A stretch of 64,000 bases of DNA from Photobacterium frigidiphilum (GCF_003025615.1 NZ_PYMJ01000004.1:1-64000), one strand, 5' to 3'. Shown: positions 47,121 through 55,727, numbered from the stretch's first letter. Translations and numbers: made by a program. Notes: a model not told the origin generated them from the letters alone.

Positions 47121-47591
47121 TTAGTGAAGGGTAACCTTATGTTTTGTCGCGTGATTAATAACAAAAGCTAGCGTTTGACCTTGTTCTGATGCTTGGCGAA
47201 TAGCATCTGTTTGGAAACTAGTAATGTTACCCGCCGCAATAACGGCACTGCAATTGCCACTAATTAATGCTTTTGTCATCAACGCTTGGTCATCTAACAA
47301 CTTTTTGTTTTTTAAGACTAGCACCTTACTAATATCAACGCCTGCGCTTATAAGAAGCTTCTTATCAATCATCGCTTCATCGCCAATGAACATAATCCAA
47401 CGGCTCTGCAAGCTCGCTTGCTTTAATAAACGTAGAAAGTAGGCGAGTTGAGTTTGCGACTCATCGGTAAATGAAACATCAATAGGGCATTTAACCGACT
47501 GGTATTTAGGCACGGTAGAGTTTGTTGTAAAGGTTGATTTATATGCCTGAGAAGCAGTAACCGATTGTAGGTTATTTAATAATGCTGTCAT
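47121..47591 (-). CDS. sulA: SulA-like SOS cell-division inhibitor
   Basis: 156 aa. The central part, [31 protein letters not shown], and [24 protein letters not shown] match the SulA fold that binds FtsZ and blocks septation during DNA damage. A perfect LexA box lies 53 bases upstream, strongly supporting SOS control. Monocistronic. Confidence 0.85.
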   Translation of the reverse strand: MTALLNNLQSVTASQAYKSTFTTNSTVPKYQSVKCPIDVSFTDESQTQLAYFLRLLKQASLQSRWIMFIGDEAMIDKKLLISAGVDISKVLVLKNKKLLDDQALMTKALISGNCSAVIAAGNITSFQTDAIRQASEQGQTLAFVINHATKHKVTLH

Positions 47592-47643
47592 GGGTTGTCA
47601 TCCTTATACCAGTGGTTAAATAGTACTGTGTATCTATACTGTA

Positions 47644-47659
47644 CTGTATGAACGTACAG
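47644..47659 (-). promoter_or_regulatory. LexA (SOS) box of sulA
   Basis: CTGTATGAACGTACAG fits CTGT-N8-ACAG exactly and is symmetric at its ends. Positioned directly before sulA on the minus strand. Confidence 0.85.
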
Positions 47660-48234
47660 TAGTGTTATTTGGGCGGGGATGCAAGTGTTTTTTTGTTGTA
47701 CTTTTATGTCTTAACGGAAATTACTTTCGGGATGCAGAGATTGTTGTGTGTTCTATCTTATTGTTTATTAGTGTGATTTTGTATGGGTGGTGATTTCATG
47801 AAAAATCGAATTTCAGCTTAAATTCAGAAATAATGAGAAATAAAGTATCGAATAGTTGAGTGACTTCACGCCAGTTAAGCGGTCTGTAGGAAGGTTTATA
47901 CAGTAGTTTACTGTTTATCTTCTTAATCGTGTTTTTTAAAGCGTTTACTGTTTGATGACCGTTTTGACAAGAATCAGCCAGCCCAGTTTCGGAGGAATAA
48001 ACTTAATAAATGAATGTCTGAAAATTGCATGTCGAATGTATGTTGACTTATAAGGTGGAAATTAATGCCTAATTTATTAGACTTTCATCAAGTTACATAT
48101 CAAATCAGTTGGTATCATACAGCCTACATTTTGTGAACACGAATACGGGGGCATACCGAGGGCGGTAGCGTATTTATAGGGTTCTACATACTGAAGTTAG
48201 TTGTGTGTGGTTTAGGTAATTTCTGAAGTGAAAT

Positions 48235-48295
48235 ATACGATCACAGATCGTATGTTCGATGCGTATATTTGCGGATTTAGGAGCGATATACGCAT
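48235..48295. repeat. Two consecutive inverted repeats before the first cassette
   Basis: ATACGATC-ACA-GATCGTAT (48235-48253) is followed by ATGCGTATA (48259-48267) and TATACGCAT (48287-48295). Both sit about 50-110 bases before the first cassette gene. Could be regulator sites or hairpins; identity unknown. Confidence 0.55.
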
Positions 48296-48346
48296 TAGGT
48301 TCGTTGAATAAAATGTTATGTTTTTTATATTTAAGGTGTAATTGTA

Positions 48347-48976
48347 GTGAATAAGTCTAAAGTTAAGTACTTAACAGCGTTTATTGATGAAACCCCTGAC
48401 TCATTTCAATCTTATTATCAAAGAGGGGTTCTTTATGGTGGGAAATATATTGAATCAGATGAGTGCTGTGGGTCTAATGATGTTGAAAATGTACATGAGG
48501 CAATTAAAGACTTTGAAAAAGTAATAGAGTTGTCACCAGATTTTGCAAACGCATATTTCCATAAAGCTTGTCTATATTTTGCACTTGATATAGACGATGA
48601 GGAAGCTTGCGAATTAATTGAGCATGCTCTTGGAATAGAACCCAATAATGTGGACTTCTTAATAAAACACTCAGAAATAATCACCTATCATGGTGAGAAT
48701 GCCCACATTGCAATCGAAATTATGGATAAAGTAATATCTATCCAGCCTTCACTTCTGGCTTTTTATCTAAAAGGGCTGCACCTGATGAGTGATGCAGAGT
48801 ATGATGTTTTTGTGGGCAATGTCGATAATGGGTATTTATCCTACGAGAAAGCGATAGAAATGTTTAATATGGTCATTGCAATGGATGGAAGTTCAGAATA
48901 TAAGCAGAAGGCATCAGAATTCATTGACGAATGCCTAGAGCATTTACGCGCTAAGAATGACGTGGCTAAGAACTAG
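48347..48976 (+). CDS. Cassette gene: TPR-like protein
   Basis: 209 aa, soluble. Tetratricopeptide-like repeats: AIKDFEKVIELSPDFANAYFHKACLYF and EACELIEHALGIEPNNVDFLIKHSEI, then SYEKAIEMFNMVIAMD. Function unknown, probably protein-protein contact. GTG start with AAGGTG upstream; no good ATG. First gene of the array, followed by attC site 1. Confidence 0.72.
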   Translation: MNKSKVKYLTAFIDETPDSFQSYYQRGVLYGGKYIESDECCGSNDVENVHEAIKDFEKVIELSPDFANAYFHKACLYFALDIDDEEACELIEHALGIEPNNVDFLIKHSEIITYHGENAHIAIEIMDKVISIQPSLLAFYLKGLHLMSDAEYDVFVGNVDNGYLSYEKAIEMFNMVIAMDGSSEYKQKASEFIDECLEHLRAKNDVAKN

Positions 48977-49009
48977 GTATTAGCGATATTGTCGGTAAAA
49001 AACACAAAA

Positions 49010-49103
49010 AAACATTAAGTTGACATATTTTACTCCGCAGTTTTGGTATGGAGTTCGATGCGCTTGGTGAGTTAGTTGTGGTGCAACTTATGTTAGACGT
49101 TAT
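49010..49103 (+). repeat. attC-like recombination site 1
   Basis: The common array repeat: AACATTAAGTTGACAT, ...TACTCCGCAGTTTTGGTATG..., ...GTGCAACTTATGTTAGACGTTATA. AAGTTG on the left pairs with CAACTT on the right, as the inner arms of an attC. Crossover expected in G|TTATA at 49099. Confidence 0.8.
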
Positions 49104-49117
49104 ATTTTGGAGTAAGC

Positions 49118-49810
49118 ATGGACGAAAAAGAACAATTAATTGATATCTGCAAGCAATATGTTCTTCCTAGTGATGAAAATGTTGTGATTAAAGAACCTTA
49201 TATTCCGTACATCCCACATCGATGGAATCGGATATTAGTATTGGCTGAAAGCCAGAATTTATCATCTTCAAATGGTGATTACGTAGAAATACTTTCTGAA
49301 ATGTCTGTAGAGCAGCGTATACAGCGGTTAGGGTCATCATCTGATTATGTTGGTGTATACCCTTGGGATGATGGTTCCATGAAATTAGCTGTTGAGGCAT
49401 CTTTGCAAGTTAAGGCTTTAGAAGTCGGTGTTTCAAATGCAGTCCTGTGGTCTCAAAGGGGAGCTAAAAAAGAGAATGTAAACCCTGATCTTAATCTTCA
49501 ACAATTGTCTTCAGAAGTATGGTCACAGCTTCTTCCTATTTTGAATCCCCAAGTAGTAGTTTGTTGCGGTAAAATTGCACAAAATGTAATTAGTAAAGCA
49601 AATTGGCATGGCACAGTTATTAATTTCAGGCTTCCTGCAAAAAACGCCATGTCTAGAGTTTCGGGTATGTTCAATGAGGCCGATTTATTAAAACGTTATC
49701 CTGAAGTTAGTTTAATCGTTGATGAAAATCCATCTTGGCTTGATGGTGGTTATCGACAAAATAAAATTTTCTTTGCATGTCACGCTGTTAGCACTCAAGC
49801 CAAAATATAA
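49118..49810 (+). CDS. Cassette gene: possible uracil-DNA-glycosylase-fold protein
   Basis: 230 aa, no membrane segment. RILVLAESQNL followed by PWDDGSMKLAVEAS, NAVLWSQRG and LLPILNPQVVVCCGKIAQNVI resemble the order of strands in the UDG-like superfamily, but the catalytic residues are not clear and the call is tentative. ATG with GGAG upstream (TTTTGGAGTAAGC). The cassette begins TTATATTTTGG and its attC starts ATATAAC, the expected complementary pair. Confidence 0.5.
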   Translation: MDEKEQLIDICKQYVLPSDENVVIKEPYIPYIPHRWNRILVLAESQNLSSSNGDYVEILSEMSVEQRIQRLGSSSDYVGVYPWDDGSMKLAVEASLQVKALEVGVSNAVLWSQRGAKKENVNPDLNLQQLSSEVWSQLLPILNPQVVVCCGKIAQNVISKANWHGTVINFRLPAKNAMSRVSGMFNEADLLKRYPEVSLIVDENPSWLDGGYRQNKIFFACHAVSTQAKI

Positions 49811-49906
49811 CAAAGCAAGGTGATGCGTTTTACTCCGCGGTTTTGGTATGAAGCTCGGTGTTCTTGGTAAGTTTGCCGTGGCACACCTTCTACAGATGTT
49901 AGGCGA
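49806..49906 (+). repeat. attC-like recombination site 2
   Basis: Starts ATAACAAAGCAAGG and ends GATGTTAGGCG. The internal GCGTTTTACTCCGCGG and TTTGGTATGAAG segments match the other sites. The core here appears as G|TTAGGC, and the next cassette's own attC begins with CGCCTAA, its complement. Confidence 0.78.
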
Positions 49907-49916
49907 AAGGAGCTAT

Positions 49917-50690
49917 ATGCCATATTTCTATTTTGATGAGTCAATACGTGATAACGGAAAGTTTATGATAGGGGCTTTAATTATTTCGAATTATGACTTA
50001 TCTCCACGTATACGTGAAAGATGGAAGTCGATGGGACTTGAACCGGATATCGATGAATACAAAAGCTCAGCAAAGAAATCTGATGCATCTGTATCAAATA
50101 TACAACGCGAGTATATTAAAAGTTTAATGGAACAGGTTAAGGTCGGTTTAGTGGTTTTGCCTCATAACGATCGTAATAATCTCGGAAATTATTGTGCTGA
50201 ATTAGTTATTCAACTTTTGGAATCACAATTAATTCCAGCGGATAATCATAAGTTAATCCTTGATGACAATATAAAGATGAGAAATGATTATCAAAAGTTA
50301 TTAAGAGAACTGAATGTTGAGTTGTGCCTTAAGGCTGACTCAACAAAATTTGCTGGTATCCAAGTTGCAGATCATGCTTCTCATGCTTTAGGCGGTATGT
50401 TGTTAGAACAAATGGGTATTATAAAAAAGAAAGTAAAAGCAGGCGAAAATTCGGGCTATCATCCTACAGAAATGTTGGATCTCGGTTTTGAGTTATGGGC
50501 TGATCTACGTCACTCATTAATTGGTAAAAATACTCATATTAAAGGCTTATCGCCACATCCAGATGATCCTGCGAATCCATATTTTCTTGTCGATGGTTTT
50601 GGGTTGTTTGTAGCTCAGTCGTGCTCGGAAGATCTAAGAGAACATGCTAAAGAGTGTTTTGGTATCAACTATTTAGGATGTATACACTAA
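49917..50690 (+). CDS. Cassette gene: DUF3800-like protein
   Basis: 257 aa. N-terminal YFYFDESIRDNGKFMIGALIIS and the later KLILDDNIKMRNDYQKLL and GIQVADHASHALGG follow the pattern of DUF3800, a family with an RNase H-like fold often found near mobile or defence genes. The acidic residues D8, E9 and D-x-x-x-H motif are visible. ATG 49917 follows AAGGAG; the longer open frame starts inside attC 2 and is rejected. Biological role unknown. Confidence 0.65.
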   Translation: MPYFYFDESIRDNGKFMIGALIISNYDLSPRIRERWKSMGLEPDIDEYKSSAKKSDASVSNIQREYIKSLMEQVKVGLVVLPHNDRNNLGNYCAELVIQLLESQLIPADNHKLILDDNIKMRNDYQKLLRELNVELCLKADSTKFAGIQVADHASHALGGMLLEQMGIIKKKVKAGENSGYHPTEMLDLGFELWADLRHSLIGKNTHIKGLSPHPDDPANPYFLVDGFGLFVAQSCSEDLREHAKECFGINYLGCIH

Positions 50691-50700
50691 GATTTCAAAA

Positions 50701-50798
50701 TCGCCTAAATGCATCAAGGTGATGCTTTACACTCGGCGGTTTTGGTTTGGAGTTCAGTGAGCTTGGTAAGTTAGCCGAGGTGCAACTTATGTTAGACG
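50701..50798 (+). repeat. attC-like recombination site 3, split by an IS
   Basis: TCGCCTAAATGCATCAAGGT to TATGTTAGACG. The remaining G|TTATGC core lies beyond the inserted element, at 51902-51908. Removing the IS and one copy of the 9-bp duplication restores a normal site. Confidence 0.8.
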
Positions 50799-51893
50799 CT
50801 GGGGAATCCCCACATAATTTACGCACGATAACTGTTCCTTGCCATTAGAATTAGAGTTCATTGCGCCCAACGTATTACTGATCCATTGATGTGGTATTCC
50901 AGCTGTCGGAAGACCTCTTTTCCTAGCCGAAAAAATGATAAAACTCGTCGGCCTTTTACTGAATTTGTCAGAAAATGACGGTGCCAACCGTTATGCTCTG
51001 CAATTATTCCAAACCACCAATAGATCATAAAAGCGAGCAGACCAATGAGCAGCAAAATATCGAACCGTTTAGGATCATGGGTTCGGCTTTGGCGTAAGCC
51101 AAAACCGTATTGCGGACTTTTTAAGTCACGGAACGTTTCTTCAATTTGCATACGTTTGGTGTAGAGCCTGACGATACACCGAGATGAAAATATATCTGTT
51201 GGGAGATTAGTCGCCAGCAACCAAGGTTCTAGTGCTGACTTCTTATGGACGGCTTGGGCGGAGAAATGCTCTCGACCTTTTAGTCGGTCTTTACGTTTTT
51301 TAGGTATTACAAAAGCCAGCATCAGTCACGATAATGGGGATGATATGCGAAGGCAAAACAGCGTTGAAATTATCGAGAAACTGCTGATGACTGCGCGGAG
51401 AATTGTAGTTTTTAAAGGTAAAAGTTTGCTCGAAAAGCGTAACAGAACGTCCTTCTACAGCAATAGAAGCTCTTAGTACCATGAGTCGTTCGTATTCGCG
51501 AATATCAAAGACAATAGGTTGTGGATTGACCGAACAAAATTGATGACAGTGCCAACGATAAATATCGAGTCTGTCGTGGTGCAGGTGATTGTTACCTAAT
51601 AAACGGTCAACGCGCTTAATACAGTGCTTCGTTTTGGCCTTTGAAGGAAGCGAACGTCCAAGCAAAGTAAGCGTAAGTGCATCATTGCTAAGCAATGCTT
51701 GCACAGAGTCCATGAGTGATTTGAGTCTCTTTTTGTGAATGTTAGGGCATTGATTTTCCAGCGACTCGTGTAGTATTTGAATATCACGCATCTTACTTCC
51801 AATCTTTTGTGTTTGTGGTGAATTCATTAGATCAGAAGGTAAGGTGCGTGTCTACTTATTGAACTACAAAGGTATTTTGTGGGGATTCGTAAG
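50799..51893 (-). mobile_element. IS10-like (IS4 family) insertion sequence, 1095 bp
   Basis: Left end CTGGGGAATCCCCACA and right end (inverted) CTTACGAATCCCCACA share GAATCCCCACA; the CTG..GAATCCCC form resembles IS10. It is flanked by the 9-bp direct repeat TGTTAGACG (50790-50798 and 51894-51902), the duplication size of IS10-type elements. Its transposase gene is broken. Shorter than the ~1.3 kb usual for the group. Confidence 0.85.
50858..51827 (-). pseudogene. IS4-family transposase, internally deleted and frameshifted
   Basis: Two overlapping frames. The first (51827-51300, 175 aa) starts with the typical N-terminal domain and runs to PIIVTDAGF, the first catalytic Asp motif, then CNT and stop. 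The second (51322-50858) resumes in another frame with VIPKKRKDRLKGREHFS and EPWLLATNL and includes the YTKRMQIEETFRDLKSPQYG motif with the catalytic Glu. Relative to full-length transposases the stretch after DAGF seems to be missing (estimated 60-80 residues), so it is probably inactive. Confidence 0.8.
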
Positions 51894-51924
51894 TGTTAGA
51901 CGTTATGCGTAATCAGGAGAATAC

Positions 51925-52470
51925 GTGGATATAGTAGAAGCAAAATTATCAGATTTAGAGTCGTTCTTTGAGTATTTAGGTACGCAGCTTTTAGATAATG
52001 CTGCTGACGATTTTCCACTCTTCCAGCCTATGGCCAAAAAACACTGCGTAGTTACCGAACCACTTAAAGCTAAGTTTCGTGATGGTTTTGGATTAAGTGT
52101 GGGTCAAGCTGGTTGGCGAAAACTCTGGATGGTCAAAGAGACAAACGAAAAAATTATTGGTCACATAGACCTACGTCATTACAGCGAAGAGTATAGGTTT
52201 CACCGTGTGATGTTGGGCATGGGTGTTGACGGAAGTGCGAGAAAACAAGGTTTAGGTGCAAAGTTAATCGAGTCGGTCATCAAGTTTTGTCGAGAATCCG
52301 AAGGTATTGAATGGCTTGATTTAAATGTGCTTTCAAACAATATTCCAGCGAAGAACTTGTACTTGAAGTACGGTTTTAAAGTTATTGGTGAAATGTCGGA
52401 TTGTTATCGTATTGACGGTAAGTCTGTGTCAGAACTTACGATGACACTTTGTACCAAAAATTACGCATAA
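51925..52470 (+). CDS. Cassette gene: GNAT-family acetyltransferase
   Basis: 181 aa. Motif A is VDGSARKQGLGAKLIESVIKF, followed by WLDLNVLSNNIPAKNLYLKYGFK, the standard GNAT end. Unknown substrate. GTG start at 51925 with AGGAG upstream. The cassette begins TTATGCG and ends CGCATAA, but almost no attC follows it; see the truncated site. Confidence 0.85.
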   Translation: MDIVEAKLSDLESFFEYLGTQLLDNAADDFPLFQPMAKKHCVVTEPLKAKFRDGFGLSVGQAGWRKLWMVKETNEKIIGHIDLRHYSEEYRFHRVMLGMGVDGSARKQGLGAKLIESVIKFCRESEGIEWLDLNVLSNNIPAKNLYLKYGFKVIGEMSDCYRIDGKSVSELTMTLCTKNYA

Positions 52471-52486
52471 TAAAATGTTATGCATT
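52462..52486 (+). repeat. Collapsed attC between two cassettes
   Basis: Only the outer boxes remain: GCATAA (end of the GNAT cassette) then TAAAAT and GTTATGC. The ~80 central bases of a normal attC are absent, so GNAT and the next lipoprotein may now move together as one two-gene cassette. Confidence 0.5.
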
Positions 52487-52506
52487 ATTTTAAGTATCGA
52501 GGATAT

Positions 52507-53028
52507 ATGAAAAAAATCATTATGGCAGTGTGTCTAGCCTCTCTTTGGGGATGTGCTGATTCACATAGTTTAAATGTTACTGAATCAAATATAACGGCAA
52601 CAATCAATTCAACACAATCCGTTTATATTGCATTGTCGAAAGATGGTTCATACGGTAAACATCATTATGATGGTTCTGGAATGATGTTAAGCCAGACAAT
52701 TCAATCTAGTTTAATTAAAAGGCTACATAACGTTGAGATAGCAAGGAAACCAGAGTTGTTTCCTGAGGCTTTAAAATCAGCACAACGTGATGGATACGAT
52801 TACTTATTTTATCCCACAATAATGCATTGGGAAGATAGATCAACAGAATGGTCAGCTAAACCTGACAAGGTAACGGTCAAAATTGCAGTCATAGATGTAG
52901 AGACTCAAACAGAAATTAAATCAGCTATTGTTGACGGCACAAGTGGGATAGCAACATTTGGAGGTGATCATCCGCAGGATCTTCTTCCTGAACCTGTTGA
53001 AAAATTCACGGCACAATTGTTTAACTAA
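52507..53028 (+). CDS. Cassette gene: DUF4823-like lipoprotein
   Basis: 173 aa. Signal peptide MKKIIMAVCLASLWGC with lipobox cysteine at residue 16. The mature part with YDYLFYPTIMHWEDRSTEWSAKPDKV and VKIAVIDVETQTEI resembles DUF4823 lipoproteins. Outer or inner membrane anchored, role unknown. ATG 52507 chosen (GAGGA upstream) over an earlier ATG in the same frame. Confidence 0.72.
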   Translation: MKKIIMAVCLASLWGCADSHSLNVTESNITATINSTQSVYIALSKDGSYGKHHYDGSGMMLSQTIQSSLIKRLHNVEIARKPELFPEALKSAQRDGYDYLFYPTIMHWEDRSTEWSAKPDKVTVKIAVIDVETQTEIKSAIVDGTSGIATFGGDHPQDLLPEPVEKFTAQLFN

Positions 53029-53117
53029 CCATCAAGGTGATGCGTTACACTCGGCGGTTTTGGTATGAAGTTCGGTGTGCTTTGTTAGTTCAACGTCGGC
53101 ACACCTTATTGTAGGCG
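53027..53117 (+). repeat. attC-like recombination site 4, split by an IS remnant
   Basis: CTAACCATCAAGGTGATGCG through TATTGTAGGCG, with the same inner GCGGTTTTGGTATGAAG. The right core G|TTAGC lies at 53349 after the inserted 223-bp remnant. Confidence 0.75.
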
Positions 53118-53340
53118 CTGGGGAATCCCCACAAAATCATGAATGATTACCACCAATTAGGTTTGTTATATCTGTTGATTTACTTGGCTCATGGTATTGA
53201 TTGTCCGAAGGTTCGTGTAATGTTTGAACATCAAACAACTTGCTTGTGAATTTTTGTATTTGGAGCTAATTCATTAGATTTGTAGACAAGCTTTGTGTCT
53301 ACTCATTGAACTTCAAAGGTATTTTGTGGGGATTCGTAAG
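53118..53340. mobile_element. 223-bp non-autonomous remnant of the IS10-like element
   Basis: Begins CTGGGGAATCCCCACA and ends GTGGGGATTCGTAAG exactly like the full IS at 50799-51893. The inner right portion is a diverged version of the full element's right end (TGTCTACTCATTGAAC against TGTCTACTTATTGAAC). No transposase. Flanks TTGTAGGCG and TGTTCGGCG match at six of nine positions, perhaps an old target duplication. Confidence 0.8.
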
Positions 53341-53383
53341 TGTTCGGCGTTAGCTCTAATAAATTTAACATGGAGGTATGTAA

Positions 53384-54709
53384 ATGAGAGCAATAAGAAT
53401 TATTTATGTTGTGATTGCCGCTCTTGTTGCTTTGTCATCGGCATTTGCTATTTGGATTTACTATATAAAAGAAGGCAAGGATCTACTAAATTTTACGATA
53501 TCTATAGTTGGGTTCTGTATCGCTGTATTAGCTCTTTTTATTGCGGTTAGAACTTATACATCGATAGATAGTGTAAATAACATAAGTAAAATGGAGGGAA
53601 ATATACTAGATAATGAAAATTATGTAATTTCAGTTCCTGAATTAGTTAGACGCTTTCAGTGTCATGATGAAAAAACTTTAGAAAAAGAGTTATTCAAATC
53701 CATAGAACTTAAGCTAAAGAGAGAGTCTGATACGGCTGTTTTATTTGCCGATACTCTTCAATATATGGTTGACCTTATCGTATTCTTTCCGGCAGTGTTT
53801 AATGCTAGTGATATTGATAAAGAAGTATATAGAAAACGTATGGGCTCTATTCTGTCAGAGATGGAACGTCGTCGTGGAATTTTACATGCAGTTAGTAAAG
53901 GGAATTCAATACAAATTACGGAAACGATAAAGTTATTTAAATCAGTAATTTCATATCAAAGCTTTGTTGCTGATAAAAGCTTCAATATTCACGCAGATTT
54001 ACTTCATGTAAGAGGACCAATACTTCGTAACCCTGTTACTAAGACCATATACCATAATTATCTAGGTTTATATTACAATAAGAAAGGAATGTTCTTAATT
54101 AATGAGTCACTAGGTCTAAAGGGTATTGATGCTCTTTCTATCGAAGGTGTGAAATTAGTACGTAAAAAAATAGGTTTGATGTCACCATCAAATAAAGAAG
54201 ATGCAATTATGTATTTTAAGTCAGCATGTGAGCAATTTGAACGGGCACACTTAGCTTGTGGAGATGACATAATGTGGCCTGGATTTATTGATTATAATAA
54301 GGCACGTACTCTGTTTTTTTTACTTTTATTGACTAATGAAGAGAATGAATGGCTAGAAGTCATGAATAATGCAATCGAGGCTAGAAGTCGATTAAATCGA
54401 ATGATTGATGAAGTATTGACTGTTCATAGCTCTGAAAAACAGCAAGTAAACAATACACATTTACGTAAGTTTTTTATGTATCAAGAAGAATTAGCACGCA
54501 TGGTTAAGCTAAATATTTTACTTGGTACAGCATCATCATATTCAGACGTTTCCTCATTAGTTGTCTATCGAGGTTCATATCTTACTGGTAGGTCAACTGA
54601 AGAGCTTAAAAGTTTGCTTCAGCCTATTCATGGTTTCTCTGTAGTAAAGAAATATCAAAATGAGTTGGTTTTACACTTTGGGAGCAAGCGATGCTGCAGT
54701 GAGCTATAA
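53384..54709 (+). CDS. Cassette gene: two-TM membrane protein of unknown function
   Basis: 441 aa. Two membrane helices at ~5-27 and ~36-58, then a large, mostly helical cytoplasmic part of about 380 residues with no domain I recognise (for example YKSACEQFERAHLACGDD could be a TPR-like helix pair). Good GGAGG before the ATG. Large for a cassette. The N-terminal TM pair with a soluble effector-sized domain recalls some anti-phage proteins, but this is only a layout argument. Confidence 0.65.
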   Translation: MRAIRIIYVVIAALVALSSAFAIWIYYIKEGKDLLNFTISIVGFCIAVLALFIAVRTYTSIDSVNNISKMEGNILDNENYVISVPELVRRFQCHDEKTLEKELFKSIELKLKRESDTAVLFADTLQYMVDLIVFFPAVFNASDIDKEVYRKRMGSILSEMERRRGILHAVSKGNSIQITETIKLFKSVISYQSFVADKSFNIHADLLHVRGPILRNPVTKTIYHNYLGLYYNKKGMFLINESLGLKGIDALSIEGVKLVRKKIGLMSPSNKEDAIMYFKSACEQFERAHLACGDDIMWPGFIDYNKARTLFFLLLLTNEENEWLEVMNNAIEARSRLNRMIDEVLTVHSSEKQQVNNTHLRKFFMYQEELARMVKLNILLGTASSYSDVSSLVVYRGSYLTGRSTEELKSLLQPIHGFSVVKKYQNELVLHFGSKRCCSEL

Positions 54710-54790
54710 AACATCAAGTTGACGCGTTTTACTGTGGAGTTCAATGTGCTTGGTGAGTTAGTCGTGCTGAAACTTATGTTGAGCGTTATA
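54706..54790 (+). repeat. attC-like recombination site 5 (short form)
   Basis: ATAAAACATCAAGTTGACGC to TATGTTGAGCGTTATA; the central CCGCAGTTTTGG segment is missing, making it about 14 bases shorter than its neighbours. Confidence 0.75.
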
Positions 54791-54806
54791 CAAATAGAGG
54801 TGGTCT

Positions 54807-55727
54807 ATGAGTTTCCTGATCTATTTAGATCAAAATACATTGAGTGATTTGCGTCAACGTAGAATCGAAGAGTCTCAAAATGAGCAATTCAGACTACTCA
54901 AACACGTTCTAAAATCTGAACAAATAGTGGTCGTTTATTCTCATGTTACTCTTGATGAAATTTTGCAAATTTCAAAGGCTGAATATCGTCAAGAACATAT
55001 CGATACCCTAGCTGAATTAGACGCTAAGTATATTGAGCCATTACCACGTACACTTAGTAACCAAGAACCAGAAAATGTATGGTATGCGCACCTAGAAAAC
55101 AAACAATCAAATGCTGACCTCGGTATCACTGCTTTAATGGAGGTTAGCCAGTTATCTTCTCGTAAAATTTCGGGATTGCCGATTGAAGAGAGCTTTTCTG
55201 AAATCAACGAGAAGTTAAAGGTTAACTTGGGTGCTCTAATTTCCAATTGTGAAGCGCAATTGACTTCGATTAACGTCGAAAAACTTGATGAACCGTTAAA
55301 AAGCTATTTCGTAAACATGCAAAGTCAATTGGATGAATTGAGAGTAAAATCGTCCTCGTTGCAAGCTCCTGAAATTGATAGTGAGCAACAATTAGGACCT
55401 CAGCAATTTAGAGATATGCCGGGCATCAAAGCTTTGGAAGTTAAAAATCTTGAAGCGGAGGATGTGGTACATGCTATCGAAGCGACGTTTAACTTGGAGA
55501 ATAGTAGTTTTAATCTTGCTGATTATTTCGAGGATACACCACAAACAGCCGTTGCGCGTGCATATAGTCTAATGAATTGGGCTGGTTATCACGCAGATGA
55601 TTTTACGAGAACCAAAAAGGGTAAAGATCGCTTCAACGCTTCAAATAATGATATGCAACATGCAGTATCTGCTTTGGGGGCTAGCTTCTTGATTTCAGAT
55701 GACATAAATTTTCTCAAAAAAAGCTAA
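54807..55727 (+). CDS. Cassette gene: PIN-like domain protein
   Basis: 306 aa. The N-terminus FLIYLDQNTLSDLRQ and the C-terminal NDMQHAVSALGASFLISDDINFLKK carry the acidic residues expected of a PIN-like nuclease (D8; D and DD near the end), with VTLDEILQIS in between. A long helical insertion of ~150 residues sits in the middle. No antitoxin gene overlaps it, unlike classical VapC. Likely RNA-cleaving; target unknown. Confidence 0.7.
   Translation: MSFLIYLDQNTLSDLRQRRIEESQNEQFRLLKHVLKSEQIVVVYSHVTLDEILQISKAEYRQEHIDTLAELDAKYIEPLPRTLSNQEPENVWYAHLENKQSNADLGITALMEVSQLSSRKISGLPIEESFSEINEKLKVNLGALISNCEAQLTSINVEKLDEPLKSYFVNMQSQLDELRVKSSSLQAPEIDSEQQLGPQQFRDMPGIKALEVKNLEAEDVVHAIEATFNLENSSFNLADYFEDTPQTAVARAYSLMNWAGYHADDFTRTKKGKDRFNASNNDMQHAVSALGASFLISDDINFLKKS

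Larger units (their letters stand above)
47592..48346. other. 755-base gene-free region at the left edge of the cassette array
   Basis: Contains the sulA SOS box near the left end and two inverted repeats near the right end (48235-48295). No reading frame longer than a few dozen codons with a ribosome binding site. No integrase gene or recognisable attI site is seen, although this is where an integron platform would be expected. Confidence 0.55.

Noticed and set aside
49848..49916. Upstream extension of the DUF3800 gene
   Set aside because: It lies within attC 2; ATG 49917 has a proper ribosome binding site.
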